This document shows, one piece after another, positions 36,298 through 47,890 of a stretch of DNA of 64,000 nt (the stretch's first letter is position 1; the number at the start of each line of letters is the position of its first letter). Source of the stretch: Gnetum montanum (taxonomy: Eukaryota; Streptophyta; Gnetopsida; Gnetales; Gnetaceae); NCBI GenBank assembly GCA_015680685.1, contig MNCI01004126.1, positions 503,456-567,455 on the forward strand, given 5' to 3'. Below the pieces are notes generated by a model that saw nothing but the letters and a program-made list of their open reading frames with translations, was not told the DNA's origin and made no database searches. The translations under genes and the position numbers were made by a program.

Positions 36298-38229
36298 CTA
36301 CATGAAATAAAACAAAAATATTATAACCAATTAGAATTTCTTAACAGGTTAGGAAAACATCCTAGTTAGAGGTAAAATTAGCTTCTTTAAAAGGCTCTAA
36401 TGTGTCTATCTAAATTAGCTTAAGAAATTCCACAAAAAAAAGGAAGCACTATTACAACCTTTCAAAGAAAAAGCATTATTACCTATTAGAGTTACTTAGC
36501 AAATTTAGACAAAACATCTAGTTAGATGTAAAACTAGCCTTTGTAATTTCATAAGAAAACATTATTACAACCTTGCACAACCTTACATCATGACCAATTG
36601 GAATTTTTAAAAAAATTTAGGAAGAACTTTCTAAGTCAAAGGTGAAATTAGCCTCTGTAAAAAGCTCTTAGATGTTTATTTAAATTAGCTTAAGAAATTC
36701 CATGAAATCATTGCTATGATATTTTATAGCCTTCATAAACAACATTTCATAGCCCAAAGCTATATCTTAGTCTAAATTATGCATGAACTTAGAAAAAACA
36801 TTTAGATTATGCATACATGTTAAAAAAAGACCAAGCACAAGTTTAGAAGAAATATCTAAATTATGCAAAGCATGCATAAATTTGGAAAAACCATCTAAAC
36901 TATGCAAAAATTTAGAAAAAGCATAATAAACTTAGAAAAAACCATGTAGCCATAGTAAAAGCTTATTTAAAATAGAAAAAATATTTTACTCTTCTTAAAA
37001 AAGAAAAATTATGTTTTACATGCTCACAAAAGAAAATCATAAGTTCTACATATCAACCATTTCTATAGGTAATGTACTACAACCGTGAGTTTTTCCTTGA
37101 TTCACATAGCCATAGAAAAATATTCATAAAAAATTCATTTGAGCTCCAAATGGAGTGATTCCACCATAGTTTGAAAGCTTAAATCGAGCCCTATGTAGCC
37201 TTTATGAGAAAGTGTTTAAAACCTTTGCTGTTTATGCTAGAAAAATTTGTTAATTTGGACAATAATCCAAAAATGGCACAAGCATCCTCAGTACACATGC
37301 TTAATAAAAAATTCGTTGAAAATTCATTTTAAATACAATTGAAGTGATTTCACCTCTGTTGAGAAGCTCAAGCCAATGCATATGTAGACATGACTAGAAA
37401 ATAGTTGAAACATTTGCTATTTCCCTAGAAGAAATTCACTAATTTGCATGAAATTTTGAAAGAGGCATAAACAACCTAACTACACAATGTTAGGAAACAA
37501 CCATAACTTCTTTATTTCAAGGTTAAATTAAACAAGAAATAAACCATTGGAATTCTTAAACAAAGGGATACAAATCCATAACCTTTAATATTTTAGATAT
37601 GCAACTATTCTACCAAGAAAAAAATACACAAATTTGTTTACTTTTTCATATCAAAATTTCAAAAATCTCAAAATCTAAATTTCATATAGCCATTAAAATA
37701 GTTGAAGTAGCCAAAACCATTGAAACCCATTAAAATTCACATCAAAATGATGGGGTAGGATTTTTTTAAAATTTAATTTTAACAAATCCTAAGGCCTACA
37801 TTTGAAAAAAAATAGCCACACCCCAATATTTTAGGAAAAATGCATGAAACAGTAAGTCCTATTTTTAAAATCAAATCTACAAAAGCTAAAATAACGAAAA
37901 AAATATGGATCCATCTGGAAATAGAAAAATACAAGGTAGGGTTTTATCAAAATTCTATTTTAATCCATCCACCAAAGTAGATCTAGAATAAATGGCCCTA
38001 ACAAATTAAAAGTAAAACTTGAAAAACCTTAGAACAAAGGCAAAAATAGGTAGAATTGCCTACCTTAGAGTAGCCACAGAAGAAGCTTGGATGGATATAG
38101 TTTTGGGAATGTCTTCTAACTCCTAATCATATTCATCCATTCTTTGTATTGTAGGATTTTTTCTCTTTCCCCCTCACTGCTTGGGTACCATGGCAAGCTC
38201 AACATTGAGGATGATGGAGATTAAAAGAG
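36298..38229. other. AT-rich interval before the array; possible first exon of the antisense gene
   Basis: Mostly AT-rich. A minus-strand frame at 38064-38190 starts ATGGTACCC and ends at a good donor (CTAAG then GTAGGC), so it may be exon 1 with a ~1.8 kb intron. It contains two stops and has no clear match in E2. Confidence 0.4.
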
Positions 38230-41200
38230 GATAGTAGTTCTACACTGGCTATAGGGGAGATAAAAGGCTTCCACATTGGGAATTGGTTGTGGCTACCATA
38301 AGAACCTCTGACAGAGCTCTCCTTCAATGTGTTGTTGCTAGAGAATGACAATTATGATCAAAACTTGAAAGATGCATCAAATTCATTTAAAACCTAAATG
38401 CACACCTTAAAACCCTAGCTGTCAATTCAATGCACCCTAACTACAAGTCCACTAAAGTGAAAGGGGGAAAATTTTAGCTCACATTGGTTTTTAGTGGGAA
38501 ACAAATTCACTTTCTAAAATTTTAAATTTTTGGTTTGTGGGCCCCACCCTGCATCTTCACTTTTGACCAAAACTTGCATCAATATTGAGATTTTTACCAA
38601 TTTTGACACTTAAAACATTATGGAAACCTTAACCCTAAGCATCCATGTAAGGAATACCATGCCCAACATAGAAACATGCCTATTATTCTACAAATTCATT
38701 AGACTTACAAATATCTTTCTATTTTTGGTAACCCAAACTTGCCTTAACTTTGGGTTTCCAAAATTGGGCAAAACATGAGAAAGGCTAAGAACCATGAATT
38801 TCAAAGCTAGGGAAATAGTACCTAGCATGGAAGAAATGGGGTAACACTCACTCTTATCTCCCAACACTCATCTAGCACAAGTTTGACACTAGAGTGTGCC
38901 CCATGTGACATAGAACCCCTACAAGCATCTCTGGCAGCCTCAGAATTTCACCAGACCTAATCAAAATTGGTTGAAAGCTTGGATTTTGTTTTTTCCATGT
39001 TGAGACTTTTACCCTTAGTGTGGATAGATTAGGGGAAGCAAAAAATGACCTAAATATATGACCTAATAACCATTTCTTGATGTCTGGTGACCCCTAGACC
39101 TTGCTGGAACCCTCTGGAGCTTCCAAAAGCCCAAAAATGGGTCAAATATGGTACAAAACAGCCATCACCCTCTCATCCACACTAAGGCCATCATGCCCAG
39201 CATGAAAGAAAGGGGGGAGATTGCATAAGGCACTTAGAAGCCTCCAAATTATCAAATCTTAACATTCAACATTGACTATCGACATTGGTAACCTGAGAGG
39301 TTGACATGCATAGTCAATCGACTATTGATCTAGCCTAGATTTGAATTTCTTGATTGGGGGAAACCTCTTTCATGCTGACCCTTCCACCCTCAGCATAGAA
39401 AAAAGGGGAAAACCTAGAAACCCCCTCATAGCCTCTAAAACGATCAAATCTTAACCTTAGGCATTAATGACCAACACTAGCAACCCTGTGGATACTTATG
39501 CAAAACCAGAAAGATAAAAAATGATCAAAACACTTTTCCCCCAATTTTTCATGCTAAGCATGGAAGCCCCAATGTGGAAAAGTGAGGAAGCTTAGAAATT
39601 ACTTAGAAACCCTTGAAACAACCCAAGTTTAACATTAAGTAGTAGCAATTGACACTAGAAACCTTTGGAGCTTGCATGCATGACCAAAAAGCTTTTCCCA
39701 TAATTTTTCATGCTAAGAATGGAAGACCTAGCATGGAAACATGGGGGAAACACTCATCAACCTTCAAAATAGTAGAATTTTGACACCATGCATTGACCAA
39801 CACCACTAGCAACCATAGGGACTTGCATGCATGACCAAAAATGATGCAAAAGTATGAAAATCTATTTCCCATTAATTTTTCACATTGGGCATACTATTAC
39901 TAGTGTGTAAAAAGAGGGAAAATCTCAAAAACCACTTTGGGAGCCTATAAAATTATCAAATTTAACTCCAAGCTCTAGACTTCAACCTAGGTAGCTTTGA
40001 AGGCTAACATGCATCGTCTATTAAAGTAGAAACTAGGCTAGATCTAAGTTTTATGGTGTCTGCAAGCTCAAAATTTTCTCTCCATGCTACGCAACATGGA
40101 AATTAAAGGGGATACTTATTTAAAATTCATAACTACCTTAGAATGACATTAAGTAAGCTTACATGCACTCTAGAACCCTGCTGGCATTGTTTGGAGGTTT
40201 CAAACTTCAAGAAACTAATGTTAGGAAGTCAAAATTTGATTTCCCATACTTTTCCATGTAGAGAATCCCAATCCCAACATGGAAAAAATGGGGAAGCCCA
40301 AAAAACACTTAGAAATACTCAAAATTACCAAAACTTGACACCAAACACTATTCCTCAACCCCAGTAACCCTAAAGGTTAATATGCACAGTCGATTGAGGT
40401 CAAAATTAGCCTAAATATAAGTTTCATGGTTCTTCCACACTAAGGATCCCTTATTCCATGCTAAGGATAGTATACCTACCATGGAAATGTAAGGGGGAAC
40501 TTGTTTTAGGCTCCTAAACACCTTAGAATGACATCAAATGACCTTTCATGCACTCTAAAACCTTGGTAGTAGCCATTGGAGCCCTTAAACTTTACAAAAC
40601 TAAACTTAGATGGCCAAAAATTTGTTTCCCCTTGTTTTTGACACTGAGCTCTCCATCCCCAATGTGGAAAAAGTGGGAGAAGCCAAAAAACTAGGCAAGG
40701 ATGTTCAAAACTATTATATTTTGACATGGATATATAGCCCTTGACCTTGGCAACACTAGAAGGTAACATGCATGGTCGATTGTGACCCAAATTGGTCTAG
40801 ATCTAGGATTCTTACTTCTTCCATGCTAGAGTAACTTTCCCAATGTGAAAATAAGGGGGAAGCTACTTTTCCACTTTTTGAGACTTTATGGCACTCCTAG
40901 AAGTCAATGATCTATGTTGGAGAAGCCTAGGATATCGTAGCCTTAAGATTTTGCTTATTTGATCTCATTTCAACCTCTAAAATAAATTCCCCACATTATT
41001 CCATGCTAGAGTAATCTCCTATCATGCAAGTAATGGGAAAGACCTTCAGTACCCTTAAGCAACCTTCAAAAAAACCCAAAATCAACCAAAAACTTGCAAA
41101 ATCAAAGTCTAAAATCTTGGGGGGCCTAGAAACTTAGTCAAAGTACCCCAAAGTGACTTTAAATTCATAAAATAAGTGTCCCCTATTTTCCACATTGAGG

Positions 41201-41640
41201 ATACTATGCCCAACATGGAAAAAGTGGGAGAAGCCATTTTGACACTTATTGACACTTAAAATGGCCTCAAATTACCTCAGAATGAAGCTGGGAGATGCAC
41301 AAGTTCCATATTTGGGCTCCAACTACCAGTTTGACCATGTTTAACCTTATTTTTACTTTGATTTTGGTTCTCCATTCTAAACCCCGTCATTTGCATGTTG
41401 GCCAATGTAGAAACAAAGGGGAAAAACTTTAGAACTTTCTTTTTTACCGTTAGAGACCTTTGGAGTACTCAATTTTGAGGGATTTGACCCTATACTACCT
41501 TGGGAAGGTCTTGAAACCTTGGTTTTGGATCTTTTAGAATCCAAAAACCTATTTTCCTTGGTTTTCATACTAAGATTTCCTATTTCCATGCTAAGCCTAG
41601 TGTGGAAGCATTAAAACACTTGATTTTTGGGTCTAAACAT
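38230..41640 (+). repeat. E1 ~185 bp tandem array
   Basis: About 18 degenerate units, each marked by half-sites TCCATGCT and AACATGGAA or ATGTGGAAA, followed by a purine-rich box (AAAGTGGGAGAAGCC). Motifs lie near 38.65, 38.83, 38.99, 39.19, 39.37, 39.55, 39.71, 39.88, 40.08, 40.25, 40.46, 40.64, 40.82, 41.01, 41.20, 41.39 and 41.57 kb. Steps are mostly 160-210 bp, close to nucleosome repeat length. It holds the same place as the array of E2 but with a different core motif. Confidence 0.8.
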
Positions 41641-42247
41641 CCCAAAAATATCTTTGATTAATGCTTGAACTCACCTAATAGCCTTATAGTCTCAAAACAT
41701 GGCTTTCTAAGGCCTAAAACTAGTAAAAACATAATCATCTTTTGTCTATATTAACCAAATTTTATCATATATAACTATTTTCTTTGATTTTTTGCCTTAT
41801 TATGTAATGTTTTGGCTTGTTTTTGGACTTATGTTGCCTTGTTGACCTTGTTAACCTTCTATGGCCATTATACAACCTTATATGTTCATTTTTTGTCTTA
41901 TTACAACTCTATTTGTCTTTGTTTGGCCTTTAAATGGTATCAAATAGTGGAGTTTGACCTTCAGTGACCACTGTTTGATACCATATGATCATGTCCCACT
42001 AAGGCCTTAAACTAACAAAATCGTGACCTTTATTGATCTTTTATAGCCTTACTTCTTATACTTCCCCTTGGTTGACCTTTATGTCATCTTTGTTCACCTC
42101 TATTGCACTTTTCTAAATTGACCTTATCTCACTAATAACCTTGGATGACCTTGATTGCATTAGATTTGCATATGTTTTATGGCATTTTAATGTTATTTAT
42201 TTACTTTTACTTAGGTGCCACTTAATATGCTTTTGGTTGATATGTAG
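41640..42247 (+). other. Pyrimidine-rich run-up to the pol acceptor (E1)
   Basis: A T-rich stretch with repeated TTGACCTT, TTGGCCTT and TTATTT words. It ends at TTGATATGTAG, a good 3' splice site, at 42241-42247. E2 has a longer version of the same (46760-47890) ending TTGTTATGTAG. Confidence 0.6.
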
Positions 42248-43640
42248 GATCAAAGTATGAGTACTTGGAAGCAACTTAGTTGGCCTTTGTGTCTACATGG
42301 ACCTCATGATGATATTAAATGGTGTATCAACCCCAATTGCCTAGATCTTGAGCCTAAGAGTCTTGTAGATCACATAGCCTCAATAGAGAAACCTCTAGAA
42401 TGGCCTGAAAGCATATGCAAAACCCTTAACTTAGAAGCAAACACATAACCAAAGACCCTTTAGTTGAGGTCCCTGTCACAACACATAGGGGTGAGAAGAA
42501 AACCCTTAAACTAAGTTTCTCACTGGAGCCTTAAACCCTTAAACATTAAGATAGTGATGAGAAGACCTCAGTGATGTTTGTGGAGGTTCATGAGGGAGTT
42601 TGTGGAGGGTATATAGGACCTAGAGCCATGGCCACTAAGATTAGATGATTAGGATACTATTGGCCCCATATGGAAAATGACTACATGAAAAAGGTTAAGT
42701 GATGTAACATATGCCAATGATATAGTAGCCTAATACATGTATCACCAACTGAGTTACATACTACCTAGATAACATGGTTGTTTCAATGATGGGGATTGGA
42801 TATCACTAGACCTATAATGCCTAAGTCTTTTGTAGGACATAGCTTCATCATCACAGCAACTAAATACTTCACCAAGTGGGTTGAGGTTATTCCCCTAAGG
42901 AAGACCACATCTAAAGAAGTTTGCAAATTTATCTTAGATAACATTGTAACTCATTTTGGCATACCCATGATCATAGTTACAAATAATGGACCTCAATTTA
43001 GCAACCAAGAAATGAAGGATTTTTATCACAACCTAGGCATTAGGCATTCTTTCTTGTCACCTTACTACCCTCAAGCTAATGGATAAGCAAAAGTAAGCAA
43101 CAAGGCCATCATCAACTTGCTCAAGAAGATGCTCAAAAATACCAAGTAGAAGTCACATGAGCAACTTGTCCATGCACTATGGGTATACAGAACAACCTAT
43201 CACATGGAAATTGACATGATCCCTTATAGCCTTGTTTATGATTCTGAAGCTATTTTACCTCTTGAATTGTAGGTGCCATTACTTTAAGTAGCCTTGATAA
43301 ACTTCATCAATGATGAACAAAGCAAGGAGTTGCAGATAGAAATCCTAGATTCAGTGAAGAAGTGATGCATGTAAGTGCTTGCTCACATCGAGCATTATTA
43401 AGAGAGGAAAAAACAACAACATCACCATAACTTGACCATGAATAAAATCAAGTAGGGGAACCTAGTCCTCAAGGCCATCCGTCAGCATGTGGACAAATTC
43501 TTAGCTAACTAGGAAGGGCCCTTCCTTATTGCCAGAGTGTACAAAAATGGAGCATTTAGAATAGCTGACATGAATGGGAATGAGTTGGTCAATCTAGTCA
43601 CTCATTCCTATCTAAAACCATACAACATGTAGCTGAAAAT
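42248..43640 (+). pseudogene. E1 pol remnant: pre-RT segment fused to integrase
   Basis: The frame opens DQSMSTWKQL after the proposed acceptor and matches E2 over DLEPKSLVDHIASI. Near 42570 it jumps directly to the integrase zinc region: RT and both RNase H domains are missing (about 2.1 kb present in E2). The integrase core follows: TKYFTKWVEVIPLR, then FGIPMIIVTNNGPQFSNQEM where the second catalytic Asp is Asn, and YYPQANG followed by a stop and Lys where Glu is expected. Integrase would insert the cDNA; this copy cannot. Sequence related to the integrase C-terminus continues to about 43640. Confidence 0.85.
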
Positions 43641-43869
43641 CATCAATAAGCGAGCCTACTTTCAATGATTTGCTACAACCTTAAATTGGTAACACAACTT
43701 ACCACGGCCTTAGACTAGTACGATGGCCCATCACAGCCTTAAAATAGTAGCCTTGGTGACCTAGATAGCTTGATTCTCATGTGTCTTGTATGCATTTTAG
43801 TGTTATAATATGTAGTGATGTTTTGTATTATTTGATAGTGCCTCTCAAGTCAATCCTCTAGGCACGAAC

Positions 43870-43878
43870 AAAGAGAGG
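43870..43878 (+). promoter_or_regulatory. Polypurine tract of E1
   Basis: AAAGAGAGG lies four bases before the 3' LTR start. Plus-strand DNA synthesis of LTR elements begins at such a tract, and its position confirms the LTR boundary. Confidence 0.7.
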
Positions 43879-43882
43879 CCAT

Positions 43883-45489
43883 TAAAACACCACAAAAATT
43901 TGCATGTTATAACCAATCTACATCATGTAGCTTTCACACCATGAAACTTGAGGTAAAACTTTATTGTAAATGTGAAAATTGTAATCCACAATGGGTAATT
44001 TCACATACTTTATACTTTTGGGGCTAAAATGCCTCATAAGTGGTTAAAGCCTCATTCCCTAAGTGAAAAAAGTCACATAGTGTCTATATTTGGGCTTGGG
44101 GGTGTCAACAATGCCTTTTGGAATGCCAAAAAGGCAATTTGATGAGTTTTATGAGGGGTATACATTTTTCTATACTAAAAACATATGCATGAGGGTAGAT
44201 ATTACCTACCCCCAACATGGAAGTATGGGGGTTTCAAAAAAAATTTCCCTTCAATTTGGAGACCACATGCATAGCCTAGAAACTTTCCCCCTAGTCTGGA
44301 AAGTTTTCCCTAGCCTAGAAAGTTTCTCCCCAACCTAGAAACTTTCCTCCCTAGCCTAGAAACTTTTTCCACTCAGCATGAAAGTTCCCCCCTAGCATGG
44401 AGGCTTCATTCCTAGTGTGGAAAATTTAATCCTCTAGCATGGAAGCCACAAAAGTTAAAATTCATCACTTCATGCACTTCAACATTGACTAGTGACTTTA
44501 ACAAGCATGGTGGAGAGCTCAACATGGAAGATTCATCTCCAGCATGGAAGGTGTGCCCTAGTTACTATTTATAGTAAATGGAATGGGCATGGGGAGAAGC
44601 ACTTACTATGTATAGTAACCCCTCAAATTTGGGCACCCATCTCACCTAGTTTAGTAGTCAATTTGTAGCCATTTCATAGCCATTTTTGCAGCCAAATCAT
44701 AGACATTTTGGAGCCCATTCATGATCCAAAGATCCTATAAAATTCAACCTCCAACACCATTTATAGGTTCACTAATTTTTGGACATACAAGCAATTTTGG
44801 TTTTGGAATTTTTAGCAAGTTCAGCATTCCCAAGCAATTTTCGTACATACAATTCCACACTTGAAGCATTTTCAAGCACTCAAGAGCTCTTGTAAGTTCC
44901 CATACTTGCATTATCTTGAATCCCAACATGGAAGCATTGTGGATTTGAGATTTGGTAGATTTTTGGTGTCAACACTACACTTCTGGGATTTCAAAACCCC
45001 CGTGTGGAGCAATTTGGCATCCAAATTTTTCACCTTTCTCACACCCCCCTAGTAGTGACCTAATTGGTATATCCAAGGTTGCAACAGTGAAGGAAGGTTT
45101 GATAGCATCAGGAATGGCTTAGCACTTGGATCATGGAGTAGATCACATCAATTTTAATAGGCTTTCAACTCTTGCATAAGTGAATCCCCCTTTTTTCTCA
45201 TCTAAGCACCATTTGTACACATTTCGTTAACTTATTCTTTATTCTTTCTCAATAAAGTTTTGAGTTTTGAGTTTTGTGTTCAAAAATAAATTTATTTTCT
45301 ATGCATTTTCTAGATGTATTTATACTCCCATGTTTTACATCTCATAAGTTTGTAGTTGATCTATCAAATTGGACAGGGTGTCTTGAATTCCATTTTTATC
45401 ATGGTGGCCTTGGGGATTTGGGGTTTGAGAACTACTTGCATCGAGGATCCTTGGTTTTCTTCCAATGATCAAGATTTTGGGTCACAACA
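43883..45489 (+). repeat. E1 3' LTR
   Basis: It aligns along its length with 26036-27528. It starts TAAAACACCAC (TG changed to TA) and ends GGTCACAACA. It holds the U3 minisatellite, a TATAAAA box (44736-44742) and an AATAAA polyadenylation-like signal at 45251 in a segment missing from the 5' LTR. It is followed by TAGAC, the right target duplication. Confidence 0.9.
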
Positions 45490-46760
45490 TAGACTATGTT
45501 GGCCAATGTAATCCCAATGTAGTTATAGTTCTAGGTTGGTTTGACTAGTGATGTCATGTTCCAAATAGTCTAAAACCTAACTTTGAAATCTAGAACCTTG
45601 TTTGGCCTTATCTAACTACAATTCCACCTCTTTTTGACCTTGTAAATTCTAGGTTTCCTTCATCTATGTTGATGCTAGGCTCAACTACCCTAGCCAGCAT
45701 AGTCCAAATGGGAAATAACCATTTCAATACCCAAAAAACCTCTAGAATTGATCATCCTAAGCCAAAACCATAGCTAGGAAAATTGGTAAATCTAGAAACC
45801 TAAGGACCTATTCGATTAACCATAGAAACTCATGAAAATCAAAAATTCACATCATACTACATTAAGATAGGCCAAGACTATGCTAGCTAGCATACTCCCA
45901 GCATAGTCATAATTATAAGTTGGTTTAGCTAGTATTATAACATCCCAAATGGCTTAAAATCATTCTTGAGAAATCCAAAACATTGTTTGACATCATCTAG
46001 CCACCATTTTACCTTATTTTAACCATGGGAATGTCAAATTCCATTGTTCTACACTAAGGTAGGCCAAGACTATCTTGGTCATCATATTCCTAATGTACCC
46101 CAGGATGGTTAAACCAACACCAAGGCACTCAAAATAGCCAAAGACTTGATTCAAGATTCCTTTAGTGTTGGAACCTTTAAGCTAGCTATAGTTTGGCCCT
46201 GTGTAACCATGAAAAGTTCAATGTTTAGCTCAACTACACTAAAGCAACCCTCAACTATGTTGGCTATCATATTCATGAGGTGCTAGTGTCAAAACTCCAA
46301 CTTTGGTAGCCTATTTTGACTTTGAAATGGCCTATTTAGCCTTTCCAAGACCCTACACTACCCTAGGAAGCTAATGGAACACTATTTTCAACTCTAAGAC
46401 CTCACAAACCTACTTCTCAAATGTATCTACATTGAGGTAGGTCAGCACTACATTGGCTAGCATAGCCCTAGCATAGTCACCAGTTTTCACATTATTGGTA
46501 GGTTCCACAAGGTAAAAATGATGCCAAAATTCATCAATCTCCAACCCTAGTCCATTGTGCCAATGATACAAACCATTGGGACCCCAAAACTAGTGATAAA
46601 AAACTTGGAAGACCATCTACTAATATTAACTACATTGGGGCCTATCCCAACTATGCTGGCCAATGTAGTCCTAGTTGGGTCCAACGTAGTCATAATAAAA
46701 GGTCTTAATTTTGACTTCAAAAAGCCTCTAATCAACTACATCAAGTGCTTAAACTCACTT
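45490..46760 (+). repeat. E2 ~185 bp tandem array, right part
   Basis: Continuation of the array at 24950-26035. Motifs such as CTACACTAAGGTAGGCC and ACTATGCTGGCCAATGTAGT occur near 45495, 45660, 45870, 46060, 46240, 46430 and 46640, again at ~185 bp steps. Together with the left part this makes about 12 units. Confidence 0.8.
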
Positions 46761-47890
46761 GTCAACCCTATAGACCTACACCATGGCCCACTAAGGCCTA
46801 ACTCTAGAAAAATCTAATCTTGATTTATTAATATTAACCATGTGTTACCATATGTTTCTTGCTTTTATTGATTTACATAATTTCACTATATTTTAACTTG
46901 GTTTAATATTTTTATGCATTATTGACCTTCATTGTCATATCATTTGATGTCATTTGGCTTCATTTTGTTATTTTAACATCATTTAACTTTATTCCATCAA
47001 ATGTTTCTATCGTTTGGCATCTTTTGGCCTTAGAGAACTAGGTTTGACAATGATTTACTCCATTGGACATGATCATACCCTTATTTTACCCTTTAGAGCA
47101 TCTTTTGATGGGATTTGACCATCATTTGCACCTCATTTGACATAAATTCTCATTATTTGGCTATTAATTAGGTATATTCTATGTTAGTGGACCTTGGGTC
47201 TACCTTGTCCACTTTATTTTGACCTTTATGGCCTTGCTTGGATATGTTTTTAGCCTTGTTTGACATCTTTTGGGAGTGCTTGATATTATTAAGTTTTCAT
47301 TTGGCTTCATTCATCACCATTTGAGCTCCATCTGACCCCATTTGATATCATTTGGCTATAATGTGACTTTGTTCCATGTCAATTAGCCTCTTACTTTACC
47401 CCCTTTACCTTATCTTATCCCCTATGACCTTTTTTGATAATTTCTTAGCTTTGTTCGACCTTATTTGATGGTGCTTGACCATCATTAGACCATCATTTGA
47501 TCTCAGTTGATTACCATTTGTCCCAATTTAGCATCGTTTCATGCTCTTTAGCCTTCAATGCATCTTTTCCACCCTTAATTCCTCATTTATGGCCTTCATT
47601 TCCCATGCTTTAACCTTAATTAGCATCATTGAATGCAGCATGATCATCATTTAGCCTTCATTTAACACTATTCTACTATCATTTAGCCTTCATTTGACCT
47701 TATTTAGCCTTTCTTTCACCTTGTTTATCTTCACCTACCTCTGGTAACCTTTAAGTGGCCTTTCTCAAACTCTCTTTGGCCTTTATCTTAACGTATTTTG
47801 GCTATTGCTAGAGTATTTTGCTTTATTTTGGCATTATTTACTCATTTTATCACATAGGTGATTTTTCATGTACTTATGGTTGTTATGTAG
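46761..47890 (+). repeat. Degenerate CATTTGACCTT-type repeat before the E2 pol acceptor
   Basis: About 1 kb of pyrimidine-rich DNA made of irregular repeats of words like TCATTTGGC, TCATTTGACC and CATTTAGCCTT, roughly 10-20 bp apart. It ends TTATGGTTGTTATGTAG at 47890, the proposed 3' splice site. It is shorter but present in E1. Confidence 0.7.

Larger units (their letters stand above)
26036..45489 (+). mobile_element. Inner Tat/Ogre-like LTR retrotransposon E1
   Basis: A 19.45 kb element with 1493 and 1607 bp LTRs in direct orientation, a TGG-starting primer site, a purine tract before the 3' LTR and 5 bp target duplications differing at one base. Inside are Gag-PR (28870-32077), an antisense spliced gene (32750-36297), a ~185 bp tandem array (38230-41640) and a pol remnant that joins the region before RT straight to integrase. 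Over the first ~200 bp the LTRs differ at very roughly one base in seven by eye, so insertion is old. E1 lies in the array of E2, a relative. Confidence 0.9.

Noticed and set aside
40143-40790. Small ORFs inside the E1 array
   Set aside because: They fall in non-coding tandem units and are not repeated in frame in neighbouring units.
38230-46760. The ~185 bp arrays as a CRISPR array
   Set aside because: Units are degenerate along their whole length, without identical short repeats and unique spacers, and the genome is a plant.
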